Shown: one piece after another, positions 1 to 6,811 of the stretch
How positions within the stretch are numbered: position 1 is the stretch's first letter
Layout of the letters: every line of letters begins with the position of its first letter
Assembly: GCA_028683635.1 (NCBI GenBank)
Contig: JAQUHL010000082.1
Location: 1 to 7,667, forward strand
DNA length: 7,667 nt
Origin: Candidatus Cloacimonadota bacterium
GTDB lineage: Bacteria > Cloacimonadota > Cloacimonadia > Cloacimonadales > Cloacimonadaceae
Reading direction: 5' to 3'
Translations under genes and position numbers: made by a program
The notes under the pieces: model-generated
What the model was told of the DNA's origin: nothing
Databases searched by the model: none
The model's input: only the letters and a program-made list of their open reading frames with translations

Positions 1-178
1 CTGGAATCCAGGCTTCGACGATGTATTCGGGAGCGGATTTCCCATCGGGATTGGTGATGTCAAGCAGGGCACCGCTATCGAGGGTGACTTTTTGGATATA
101 GGTTCTGGGAGTCGTCATCTGGGCGGAAAGTGCCGTAAGCAGCAGTCCAAGGCTGAGCAGAAGAAATAGCTTTTTCAT
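1..178 (-). CDS. Secreted protein of unknown function, N-terminal part only
   Basis: This is the start of a gene that leaves the window at its left edge; 59 codons are visible. The ATG at 178-176 is preceded by a GAGG-type ribosome binding site about 6 bases upstream. The protein starts MKKLFLLLSLGLLLTALSA followed by Q, a textbook Sec signal peptide with a likely cleavage after Ala19. There is no lipobox cysteine. The mature part begins QMTTPRTYIQKVTLDSG and continues with LDITNPDGKSAPEYIVEAW, which looks like the first beta strands of an extracytoplasmic domain but matches no family I recognise. It lies 56 bp downstream of ackA on the same strand with no obvious terminator between, so cotranscription is possible, although a functional link to acetate kinase is not evident. 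The export call is firm and the function is unknown. Confidence 0.8.
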   Translation of the reverse strand, partial: MKKLFLLLSLGLLLTALSAQMTTPRTYIQKVTLDSGALLDITNPDGKSAPEYIVEAWIP

Positions 179-234
179 ATATTACCTCACAAATACTTGT
201 ATGCCAGTTTCTTTAAGCGGCAGAATTTGTAAAT

Positions 235-1455
235 CTATTTTTGGGCATTGGTGATCAGTTCATAGGTATCGAGAGCGATCTGGAGTTCTTCATTGGTGGG
301 GATGACCAGGATCGAGACGGGGGAATATGGTTTGGAGATGATTCCGGCATTGGCCCCAACACTATGATTCAATTCCCGGTCTATGTGAATACCGAGATTT
401 TCCAGCCGGGAACAGATTCGGGCCCGCATTTTGACTCCAAACTGACCGATCCCGCCGGTGAAGACGATGCCATCCACCTTGATCAGGTTTGCCGAATAGC
501 CTCCAATGTATTTGCGGATGCGGTAGGCATAGGCTTCCAGGGCCTCGAGGGCATGTTGGTTGCCGGCATCGGCAGCGGTTTCAACATCCCTTAAATCACT
601 GGATATTCCGGAAAGGCCAAGTAAGCCGCTCTTTTTATTGAGGATATTGTGCAGATCGTGAAAATCGAAGCCCCGTTCCTCCAGATAGAAGATGATGGAG
701 GGATCGATATCTCCGCTGCGGGTGCCCATCATCAGTCCTTCCAGGGGGGTGAAGCCCATCGAAGTATCCACGGATCTGCCTTCCTGGATGGCGGTTATGG
801 AAGCGCCGTTGCCCAGGTGGCAGGTGATGAGATTGGTGTTTTCCCGGGAGCGTTTGAGCAACTGGAGAGCGATGTTTGCCACATAGCGGTGGCTGGTGCC
901 GTGAAAGCCATAGCGGCGGATCTTGTATTCATCATAGAAATTGCGGGGAATGCCATATAGATAGGCCATGGGAGGAAGAGTCTGGTGAAAGGAAGTATCA
1001 AAAACCGCCACCTGGGGAATATTGCCAATGAGGGCTGAGGCTTCGTTGATGCCGCTAAGGTTAGCAGGATTGTGCAGGGGGGCAAGTTCACAGTTTGTTT
1101 CTATAGCCCTTAGCACGTCCTGATTGATAATTACGGAGGCGGAATATTGCTCGCCGCCGTGCACGACTCTGTGGCCGATGCCTTTGATCTGGGAAAGGGA
1201 GGAGATGATTCCTTTTTCTTTGTCCAGAAGAGCCTGCATCATCAGGGAAAAGGCGGTTTTGTGATCCGGGATATGGGTTTCAATTTCTGCCTTTAAGCCA
1301 TCAACGTTTTGGATCAATTTACCGTTCTTCAGGCCGATCCGCTCCACCAGTCCTTTTCCGAGGCTGGTTTCAGATGGCATTTCATAAAGCTCGTATTTGA
1401 GGGAGGAACTACCGCAGTTGATCACGAGGATCAAACCGGTTTTGCTGCTTGCCAT
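235..1455 (-). CDS. ackA: Acetate kinase
   Basis: A cytoplasmic enzyme that transfers phosphate between acetyl phosphate and ADP (acetyl-P + ADP = acetate + ATP), the ATP-yielding last step of acetate fermentation, and reversible for acetate activation. The 406 residues are normal for the family and the ASKHA-fold signatures are all present in order: VINCGSSSLK (Asn13), GHRVVHGG (Arg96), LAPLHNP (His128), VFDTSFH (Asp153), YGFHGTSHRY (His185), CHLGNGAS, GTRSGDIDP (Arg246), FTGGIG and the C-terminal TNEE (Glu389). These match the substrate-binding and catalytic residues known from the Methanosarcina enzyme. The ATG is supported by GAGG at 1464-1461, five bases upstream. No phosphotransacetylase gene adjoins it, so acetyl-P must come from a pta gene elsewhere. 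It is transcribed divergently from the peptidase-dap operon across a short gap that holds a perfect palindrome. Confidence 0.98.
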   Translation of the reverse strand: MASSKTGLILVINCGSSSLKYELYEMPSETSLGKGLVERIGLKNGKLIQNVDGLKAEIETHIPDHKTAFSLMMQALLDKEKGIISSLSQIKGIGHRVVHGGEQYSASVIINQDVLRAIETNCELAPLHNPANLSGINEASALIGNIPQVAVFDTSFHQTLPPMAYLYGIPRNFYDEYKIRRYGFHGTSHRYVANIALQLLKRSRENTNLITCHLGNGASITAIQEGRSVDTSMGFTPLEGLMMGTRSGDIDPSIIFYLEERGFDFHDLHNILNKKSGLLGLSGISSDLRDVETAADAGNQHALEALEAYAYRIRKYIGGYSANLIKVDGIVFTGGIGQFGVKMRARICSRLENLGIHIDRELNHSVGANAGIISKPYSPVSILVIPTNEELQIALDTYELITNAQK

Positions 1456-1487
1456 GCTAACCTCATTTATAGTTTTCTTTGTGCACC

Positions 1488-1515
1488 CTGATATTCAGCT
1501 TTGGCTTTCTGTCAA
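1488..1515 (-). promoter_or_regulatory. Candidate ackA promoter
   Basis: On the minus strand there is a perfect -35 hexamer TTGACA (1515-1510), a 16-bp spacer and TATCAG (1493-1488), which matches the TATAAT consensus at four of six positions. Transcription would begin near 1480, leaving a leader of about 25 nt before the ackA ATG with room for its GAGG ribosome site. The -35 box lies inside the 18-bp palindrome, so a bound regulator would compete with RNA polymerase. This is inferred from sigma-70-type consensus only. Confidence 0.4.
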
Positions 1516-1525
1516 GCTTGACAGA
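1508..1525. promoter_or_regulatory. 18-bp perfect palindrome, candidate operator for divergent genes
   Basis: The half-site TCTGTCAAG is followed directly by its exact reverse complement, with no spacer. Its centre (1516.5) is almost exactly mid-way in the 121-bp gap between the ackA and peptidase start codons, 52-53 bp from each. Each half contains TTGACA reading outward. The plus-strand hexamer is at 1518-1523, but I find no convincing -10 box 16-18 bp beyond it. The symmetry suggests a site for a dimeric regulator acting on both directions. A 7-bp hairpin with an AGCT loop followed by TTTT is also possible on the plus strand, so an attenuator-like role is not excluded. Confidence 0.5.
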
Positions 1526-1576
1526 TTTTCCCATGCGGTTTTCCTGTACCAAAGATTATTTTCTTAGGAGTTTACA

Positions 1577-2701
1577 ATGGCTTGGGAAATTGTACCATAT
1601 TTTTGTGAACTGGTCTTGCTCGATAGTGAATCCAGGGACGAACGCAGGATGGCAGACCGCATCCTGCAAGATCTCAAAGCCCTCGGAGCGGAAGTTTTTG
1701 AGGATGATTGTGCCATCAGCAACCAGGGTAATGCCGGAAACATATTTGCCTGCTTCCCCGGGAAGGTGGAAAAAGCTCCGCTACTCTTTTGTGCGCACCT
1801 GGATACGGTTGTACCGGGCAGGGGGGTGAAACCGGTGGTAAGTGCCACTCGGATCAGCAGCGATGGCAGCACTGTCCTCGGTTCGGATGATAAATCCGGA
1901 GTGGCCCAGATCATCCTCGGGATCAAAGCCATCCTCGATAGCAAAGAGGAACACGCCCCCATCGAAGTGCTCTTCACCGTTTCCGAAGAGATCGGGCTAT
2001 TGGGAACCAAACACTTCGATTCCAGCCGGATCAAATCCGCCCTGGGCTATGCCCTTGATACCCAGGATATCGGGGAAATCGTCTGTGGAGCTCCTTCTCA
2101 AAACTCTATCACGATCAAAATCACCGGCAAGGAAGCCCATGCCGGGGTAGAGCCCGAAAAGGGGATCAATGCCATCCGGGTGGCCTCGGAAGCAATTGCC
2201 GCCATGCCCCTGGGCAGAATAGATTTTGAAACCACTGCCAATATGGGAGTGATCCAGGGCGGGATCGCCACAAACATCGTTCCCAAAGAAGTTTTCATCA
2301 AGGGTGAAGCTCGCAGCCACAATCCTCAGAAACTGGAACAGATCTGCAAAAGTATCAGCACAGCGGTCGGGAAGGCAGTGGAGAAACACACTGTGGGTAA
2401 CGACAAAGCGACCTGCGAGATCAAAATCCACCCGGAATATAAGTCCTTTTTCATCCCGGAAAGCTCCCCAGCCATCGTGCTGGCTGCCCGGGCCATGCAG
2501 AAACTGGGCATCACTCCCGATATCCGCAAAGGTGGCGGCGGTAGCGATGCCAATATCCTGAACAAGGAAGATTGCCCTATCGTCATTCTCGGAACAGGTA
2601 TGCAACGCTATCACACCGTGCATGAATACATCGAAATTGCCGATCTGGAAAAGGGTAAAGCCCTGGTGAGCGAGATCATCCGGCAATATTCCCGGGACTG
2701 A
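1577..2701 (+). CDS. M20-family metallopeptidase, PepT-like
   Basis: A cytoplasmic di-zinc hydrolase of the M20 family that releases amino acids from short peptides or removes acyl groups from amino acids; its substrate cannot be read from the sequence. The 374 residues carry every expected metal-site residue: AHLDTV (His74, Asp76), GSDDKSG (bridging Asp104), VSEEIG (general base Glu137, ligand Glu138), ALDTQD (Asp161) and YHTVHEY (His346). A lid/dimerisation insert runs from about 175 to 290 and begins with ITGKEAHAG, the conserved His of M20 dimerisation domains. The overall pattern is closest to the PepT-like group (Bacillus YqjE type) rather than classical DapE or ArgE. The start is fixed by TAGGAG six bases upstream of the ATG. 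It is first in an apparent operon and ends 11 bp before dapB. That context raises the possibility of a role in the diaminopimelate pathway or in recycling wall peptides. Confidence 0.9.
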   Translation: MAWEIVPYFCELVLLDSESRDERRMADRILQDLKALGAEVFEDDCAISNQGNAGNIFACFPGKVEKAPLLFCAHLDTVVPGRGVKPVVSATRISSDGSTVLGSDDKSGVAQIILGIKAILDSKEEHAPIEVLFTVSEEIGLLGTKHFDSSRIKSALGYALDTQDIGEIVCGAPSQNSITIKITGKEAHAGVEPEKGINAIRVASEAIAAMPLGRIDFETTANMGVIQGGIATNIVPKEVFIKGEARSHNPQKLEQICKSISTAVGKAVEKHTVGNDKATCEIKIHPEYKSFFIPESSPAIVLAARAMQKLGITPDIRKGGGGSDANILNKEDCPIVILGTGMQRYHTVHEYIEIADLEKGKALVSEIIRQYSRD

Positions 2702-2712
2702 AGAGGAACGCC

Positions 2713-3468
2713 ATGCTCAAAGCTGCTCTCATCGGTTATGGTAAACTGGGAAAACTGATCCGAGATCTGGCTCCCAGATATAATGTGCAGATCCACTGTA
2801 TCATCGATCCAAACCTTAAGGATCATTATCACGATATCAGTGCCGAAGCCCTGGAAGGCTGTGATGTGTGCATCGAATTCAGCCATCCCTCTGCTGTGCT
2901 GGAGAATATCCGGAAAGTGGCAGAGCAGGGGAAAAACCTGGTGGTGGGAACCACGGGCTGGAATGATAAACTGCCCCAGGTGCAGGAAATAGTGGACAAA
3001 AGGGGGATCGGCCTGCTCTATGGAGCCAATTTTTCGATAGGCATGAACCTCTTTCTGAGGCTGATTGCCAATGCCGTCCGGGAATTTGATGCCTATCCGG
3101 AATATGACATTGCGGGTTATGAAATGCACCACAATCAAAAGGCAGACAGCCCTTCCGGAACAGCCATCTCGATATGTAAGGAGGTGCTGGCAAACTCTTC
3201 CCGCAAGACCCATGCCGTCTATGATAAACTGGATAGGAAGATCGCTCCGGAAGAACTGCATTTTGCCAGCCTGCGCTTAGGGCAAATCCCGGGAACCCAT
3301 GCCTTATGCTTTGATTCGGAGGCGGATACCATCGAACTCAGTCACCGGGTGCGCAACCGTAGCTGCTTTGCAGTGGGCGCTCTGCATGCAGCCCGCTGGA
3401 TCCGGGATAAGAAAGGTCTCTTTAACATCACGGACATGGTGGAAGAAATGTATCAGGCGAGGCATTGA
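2713..3468 (+). CDS. dapB: 4-hydroxy-tetrahydrodipicolinate reductase
   Basis: Cytoplasmic NAD(P)H-dependent reductase of the diaminopimelate route to lysine and peptidoglycan, converting hydroxy-tetrahydrodipicolinate to tetrahydrodipicolinate. The 251-residue length is typical. An N-terminal Rossmann domain has the nucleotide loop IGYGKLGK (residues 7-14), then CIEFSHPSAV and VVGTTGWN (77-84). The substrate domain has the GANFSIGMN segment and the family signature EMHHNQKADSPSGTA (137-151), which includes the catalytic His139-His140 pair, Lys143 and the SGT loop binding the dicarboxylate. The fold returns to the Rossmann domain with HRVRNRSCFAVGALHAARW near the C-terminus. The ATG has an AGAGGA ribosome site. 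The start lies 11 bp after the peptidase gene, and the stop overlaps the dapF start, which indicates translational coupling. Confidence 0.97.
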   Translation: MLKAALIGYGKLGKLIRDLAPRYNVQIHCIIDPNLKDHYHDISAEALEGCDVCIEFSHPSAVLENIRKVAEQGKNLVVGTTGWNDKLPQVQEIVDKRGIGLLYGANFSIGMNLFLRLIANAVREFDAYPEYDIAGYEMHHNQKADSPSGTAISICKEVLANSSRKTHAVYDKLDRKIAPEELHFASLRLGQIPGTHALCFDSEADTIELSHRVRNRSCFAVGALHAARWIRDKKGLFNITDMVEEMYQARH

Positions 3469-4271
3469 TGCTGATTCCCTACATCAAAATGCAGGCTCAG
3501 GGCAACGATTTTGTAATCCTCAACCGTCTGTCCATCAAATATCCCAGCCTGGATTTTCCTGCCCTGGCTAAATCAATCTGCAAGCGGAAGCTTTCCGTGG
3601 GGGCAGATGGTCTGGTAATCCTCGATGCTTCGGTGCTTGCCGATGCCAAAATGACTATATTCAATGCGGATGGCTCCCAAGCACAGATGTGTGGCTCTGC
3701 CCTCAGATGCATCACTTCCATCCTGCACAAAAAGTTCGACCGGGATGAGTTTATCATCGAGACCGATTCCGGTGTCAAAAGCGGAAAGGTGATCACAGAG
3801 GGGGGGATTGAATCCATCGAAGTGCTGCTGGGCAAGGTGACACTGCTCGGTGAGAAGGAGATCGATTCTTTCACCGGAGGCTGGATGGAGGTGGGAAACA
3901 GCCATTTTGTGGTCTTTAGGGAGAGCCTCAGCGATAAACCACATCTGCGCTATGGCAGCTATCTGGAGTATCACGAGGCGTTTGACGAACCTGTGAACGT
4001 GATGTTTGCCCGCAAAATATCGGCGGGGGAGATTGAGCTTGTGATCTGGGAGAGAGGTTGCGGAGCAACGCTTGCCTGTGGAACCGGAGCCACTGCCACG
4101 GTGGCTTATGGAATTGCCAGACAGGGGCTTGATAAAAAAGTAAAAGTTAATATGCCGGGTGGATATGTCTATGTGCGCTTTGATCCGGAAACGATGGACT
4201 ATGCCCTCTGTGGCAGCGTCTCCGAGATCAGCTATGGAGAATACCTTTGGAAAGCCTCGGAACCTATCTAA
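3468..4271 (+). CDS. dapF: Diaminopimelate epimerase
   Basis: A cofactor-free racemase-type enzyme that turns LL- into meso-diaminopimelate, the lysine precursor and peptidoglycan cross-linking residue. I start it at the ATG at 3468, giving 267 residues: this ATG shares its A with the dapB stop (TGATG) and has GAGG five bases upstream, whereas the in-frame TTG at 3465 sits too close to it. Visible motifs are MQAQGNDFV (Asn13), GADGLVIL, FNADGSQAQMC (Asn67, first catalytic Cys75), GNSHFVVF, PVNVMFAR and WERGCGATLACGTGA (second catalytic Cys204). Two tandem lobes of the DapF fold are complete. The first cysteine motif reads MCGSALRC instead of the usual CGNGxRC, so the Asn and Gly after Cys-Gly are replaced. 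Both catalytic cysteines remain, so activity is expected. The 3' end overlaps the next gene by 25 bp. Confidence 0.95.
   Translation: MLIPYIKMQAQGNDFVILNRLSIKYPSLDFPALAKSICKRKLSVGADGLVILDASVLADAKMTIFNADGSQAQMCGSALRCITSILHKKFDRDEFIIETDSGVKSGKVITEGGIESIEVLLGKVTLLGEKEIDSFTGGWMEVGNSHFVVFRESLSDKPHLRYGSYLEYHEAFDEPVNVMFARKISAGEIELVIWERGCGATLACGTGATATVAYGIARQGLDKKVKVNMPGGYVYVRFDPETMDYALCGSVSEISYGEYLWKASEPI
4236..4249 (+). promoter_or_regulatory. Ribosome binding site that decides a TTG start
   Basis: GGAG (4236-4239) inside the 3' end of dapF lies seven bases before the TTG at 4247. This supports TTG as the start of the RodZ-like gene, because translation from here restores the full conserved N-terminal helix-turn-helix (ESLGTYLKTLREAAGISLSQ). 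A later start would remove it. Confidence 0.6.
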
Positions 4272-4900
4272 AAACGTTGCGTGAAGCGGCCGGGATCTCG
4301 CTATCCCAGGTAAGAGATGATATTCTCCTCAAAGAAGAACAGATCGCAAGTTTGGAAAGTGACCGCCTGGATGACCTGGGGGGGTATGGCATTGCTAAAT
4401 CAATTGTTTATAGTTATGCCCGTTATCTGGAGGCTGATGTAACGGCAGTCATGGAGAGGTTTTATGTTCAGTTTCCGGAACATAAAAAGGCGGAGTTTGT
4501 TCCCCAGCGCAAGCTGAAAGAAAAGAAGGTATTGCTCTCCACCAATTTCCTCTGGATGGTCGGCATTTTGATCTTCGTCCTCATCCTCGGCTCCATCCTC
4601 TATTCAGCTTATAAAAAGGGCTATTTGAAAGCACCGGATCTCTTTTCCAGAGCCGATAAAGACAGTACCTCAGTTTATTCAAACAAGGGTCTGGAAGAGA
4701 TTAAACCGGATACTTTGCGCCAAAAACTTCTGGAAATATCTGCCACCCTGCCCAATGAGGAAAGCAGCCCTGCAACGGATAAACCCAAAGCCAAAAAGTC
4801 CCCGGTGGTTGATGATCCCACGGATTATATTGGAGATATCTTTGCCGATAGTCCGATCAATATCACGGACGAACTTCCCCTCAAAAAGAGCAGCCCCTGA
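4247..4900 (+). CDS. RodZ-like helix-turn-helix membrane protein
   Basis: A single-pass inner-membrane protein of 217 residues. Residues 1-75 form an HTH domain of the RodZ type (LREAAGISLSQVRDD, then a conserved-looking GGYGIAKSIVYSYARYLEADV), which in RodZ contacts the actin homologue MreB rather than DNA. A basic stretch KLKEKK (90-94 region) precedes one hydrophobic helix at about 99-120, so the N-terminus should be cytoplasmic. The remaining 95 residues are polar, rich in Ser, Pro, Asp and Lys, and look disordered; the beta-rich C-terminal domain of many RodZ proteins (DUF4115) is not apparent. The TTG start has GGAG seven bases upstream and overlaps dapF by 25 bp, so it is the last gene of the dap operon. 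A role in cell-shape or wall assembly is inferred from domain layout and neighbours. A membrane-bound regulator is the alternative. Confidence 0.8.
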   Translation: MESLGTYLKTLREAAGISLSQVRDDILLKEEQIASLESDRLDDLGGYGIAKSIVYSYARYLEADVTAVMERFYVQFPEHKKAEFVPQRKLKEKKVLLSTNFLWMVGILIFVLILGSILYSAYKKGYLKAPDLFSRADKDSTSVYSNKGLEEIKPDTLRQKLLEISATLPNEESSPATDKPKAKKSPVVDDPTDYIGDIFADSPINITDELPLKKSSP

Positions 4901-4923
4901 TAACAGAGGCTGAAATATATACC

Positions 4924-5062
4924 AAGACCATTGACTAATGGGTTGTAGGGCGAAGCCCTACTCCTTATAGGGTGGTGGGCGGGTATAGATTTACAAAAAA
5001 AACCTCACAACCAGCATACTTGGAAGTCTGTATTTCGATAAATCGGGATGTGCAACGGTCTT
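4924..5062 (+). mobile_element. MITE-like noncoding repeat, copy 1
   Basis: A 139-bp noncoding element that matches the region 6992-7132 in reverse complement over its whole length, at roughly 85-90% identity by eye. The longest identical block is 20 bases and ends in GGGATGT. Its ends are inverted: AAGACCATTG at 4924-4933 and CAACGGTCTT at 5053-5062, nine of ten bases complementary. Inside are a seven-base-pair hairpin GTAGGGC-GAA-GCCCTAC (4945-4961) and the block GGGTGGTGGGCGGG (4970-4983). It fills most of the gap between the convergent RodZ-like gene and the 229-residue secreted-protein gene, and may help separate their transcripts, although there is no T-tract after the hairpin. No reading frame or transposase is present, so any past movement would have needed an enzyme encoded elsewhere. 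Confidence 0.7.
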
Positions 5063-5084
5063 TTACAGCGTTATCAGCGCTGTC

Positions 5085-5774
5085 CTAAAAACCAAAATCC
5101 ACGATAAAATCCCGCCCGGGGGTAAAGTCGTAGTATTCCCAGCTATAGATTGTTTTCCCCGCTTCCTGGTGCACTTCCGGATCCGGAAAGGAGAGCTGCT
5201 TTATCTTGATGTCATCGTCCACTTTGAGGATGAACTTTGCCTTATCCAGAGTTCTGTTCCAACTTTGGGCAGTGGTTACATAATAGCATGCCAGGGGGAT
5301 ATCCCGGATGTACTGATCCCTGCCTTTTTTAATATATTCAAGCGTGAGGGAATCCGGCTGGGAAGGGATGGGCATTGAGTAGGATATTTCGATCACAGCC
5401 CTACCCCATTTTTCGATGGAGATGCTGATGGGCTGCCTGGAACTGATAGTCTTGTTGCTGTATACACTGTCCCTGGGCTCAATCTGCCTTATCTGGAGCA
5501 GGACTTCGCTTTCTTTTAGCCGACCCTGTGCCGGAAACATCCCTGTCCAGAGAAAATCTGCCACCGGATAGCGGATGATGCCACTGGTATCTGTATTTGT
5601 TTCATTTACAAAAGTATATAATCCGCTCACCTTCCACTCACCGCGGGATAGCTCAAAATTCAGGATTTCTTCGGCAAAAACCAAGTGCACTCTTGGCTTG
5701 GCATCAGGTACTGCCGGGTTTGCATAAACCATACCCCAAACCAGAAACAGCAGGCACAAGCGGAGTTTGGTCAT
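5085..5774 (-). CDS. Secreted protein of unknown function, beta-rich
   Basis: A 229-residue exported protein that I do not recognise. MTKLRLCLLFLVWGMVYA is a clear Sec signal peptide with cleavage expected before Asn19. The only cysteines are Cys7 in the signal and Cys163, and there is no lipobox, so a soluble periplasmic or surface location is likely. The mature part alternates polar and hydrophobic residues as in beta-sandwich domains: VSGLYTFVNETNTDTSG (49-65), GRAVIEISYSMPIP (124-137), YYVTTAQSWNRTLDKAKF (164-181), and a C-terminal FTPGRDFIVDFGF. The YTFVN and later SWNRTLDKAKF segments recall bacterial DUF4424-type extracytoplasmic proteins, but this is a weak impression. Its ATG overlaps the upstream gene's stop as ATGA, with no Shine-Dalgarno sequence seen, so it is probably translated by coupling. 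The two proteins may act together. Confidence 0.8.
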   Translation of the reverse strand: MTKLRLCLLFLVWGMVYANPAVPDAKPRVHLVFAEEILNFELSRGEWKVSGLYTFVNETNTDTSGIIRYPVADFLWTGMFPAQGRLKESEVLLQIRQIEPRDSVYSNKTISSRQPISISIEKWGRAVIEISYSMPIPSQPDSLTLEYIKKGRDQYIRDIPLACYYVTTAQSWNRTLDKAKFILKVDDDIKIKQLSFPDPEVHQEAGKTIYSWEYYDFTPGRDFIVDFGF

Positions 5775-6811
5775 TTGATCAGGCGGAGAGTTTGCTGATC
5801 ATAGTCTTTGCCGGCTTTAACCAGCTTCAGTAGATAGCTGCCACTGGGCAGCTTGTTATCCGGTATCCAATAGTTATTATCCTGGGAGTGCATGGGGATC
5901 ACTGCCACTTCCTGTCCACGCAGGTTATACACCAGGATTTCTGCTCCCTCAAGTACCTCCTTACTGCCATCGAAAGTAAGGCTGATCCGCTCATGATATC
6001 TGGCGATGAAGGGGTTGGGAAAGGCTTCCAGACCCCTGATGGGGACAGAAGGAACCGTGGGATCATCAATGGCAGTGAGCGTCATGTTTACTGAGATATC
6101 CTGGGTGCCTCCGGGGGAAAAGTAATGGACTTCTTCATAGACCGTTTCATTGGTCTGGGGGTGCTTGACGAGGATGTTGATGGGATGGCAGATGCAGCTT
6201 GTGCTGAAACATCCCGCTACATCCGTATAACCACTTTGGCTATAGTGGGAACCCACAAGGACTCTGGCATTGAGCACAGGATTGCCATTTTGGTCTGAAC
6301 AGGAGACATTCAGCGTTCCGCGGGCAAGAGTTTGATAGGAGTCGGTTCCCGGAGTGGGCGGAGCCTCCATTGTCCAGACATAATATTCATCCATCCAGGG
6401 TCCGCTGGTATCATAAACTGCCACATAGGAAGTGTTTCCAACTGGTGTCAATCCGGAACCCCAGGAGACGTTTCCAACCGCCATCAGGTTACCTTCCTGA
6501 TATTCATATTCGATTGTGAGCTGACCGCTCCAGCGCTCGAGTTCCAGACCGGGTAAGGCCTGGCTGAGATTGATGGCGATGCCGGCAGGACGGGCGGGGA
6601 TGGAGAGTGGCTCAGGATATTCCAACTGGGTGGTTCCATCACTGAAATGAAGAGTGGCGTCAAACAGGGGGGAAAAGTCGTTGCAAGAAAGCTCGATATA
6701 CATATCCCCTTCCAGATCAAACCAAAATTCTGAAAAGAGCTGATAGGGTATCGGATTGGCACATAGCGCCATAGCGCTAAGAAGCAAGAGCACTGTAAAA
6801 AGCGGTTTCAT
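5771..6811 (-). CDS. Secreted protein with Ig-like domain and T9SS-like C-terminal tail
   Basis: A 346-residue exported protein. The frame is open to 6922, but the ATG at 6811-6809 is chosen because GGAGG lies five bases upstream and the protein then starts with a signal peptide, MKPLFTVLLLLSAMALCA, cleaved before Asn19. Residues 19-155 are a beta-rich region of unknown fold. Residues 165-245 (GTLNVSCSDQNGNPVLNARV, then SGYTDVAGCFS) resemble a carboxypeptidase-regulatory/Ig-like domain, with Cys171, Cys201, Cys206 and Cys208 able to pair after export. Residues 261-346 open with LEAFPNPF and close with LPSGSYLLKL and a short basic tail, the layout of type IX secretion (Por) sorting or FlgD-Ig-like domains in FCB bacteria. 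The protein is probably carried across the outer membrane and displayed or released. It overlaps the 229-residue gene downstream by four bases. The export route is inferred and the function is unknown. Confidence 0.82.
   Translation of the reverse strand: MKPLFTVLLLLSAMALCANPIPYQLFSEFWFDLEGDMYIELSCNDFSPLFDATLHFSDGTTQLEYPEPLSIPARPAGIAINLSQALPGLELERWSGQLTIEYEYQEGNLMAVGNVSWGSGLTPVGNTSYVAVYDTSGPWMDEYYVWTMEAPPTPGTDSYQTLARGTLNVSCSDQNGNPVLNARVLVGSHYSQSGYTDVAGCFSTSCICHPINILVKHPQTNETVYEEVHYFSPGGTQDISVNMTLTAIDDPTVPSVPIRGLEAFPNPFIARYHERISLTFDGSKEVLEGAEILVYNLRGQEVAVIPMHSQDNNYWIPDNKLPSGSYLLKLVKAGKDYDQQTLRLIK

Noticed and set aside
241..960. Plus-strand open frames of 117 and 103 codons antisense to acetate kinase
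   Set aside because: They lie wholly within ackA, whose motifs are unmistakable, have no ribosome sites and show no domain pattern.
2611..3261. 216-codon minus-strand frame across the peptidase end and dapB
   Set aside because: It is antisense to two genes with complete family signatures; its residues look like reverse translation of those motifs.
3465..3467. TTG start for dapF
   Set aside because: It is only two bases after the GAGG site; the ATG at 3468 has proper spacing and the usual family N-terminus.
4941..5012. Long-range stem GGTTGT/ACAACC inside repeat copy 1
   Set aside because: The pairing is lost in copy 2 (GGTCCT at the equivalent place), so it is not a conserved structure.
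5065..5083. Hairpin ACAGCG/CGCTGT as a terminator for the secreted-protein genes
   Set aside because: On the minus strand the stem is followed by AAAAG, not a T-tract, and the stem has only six pairs.
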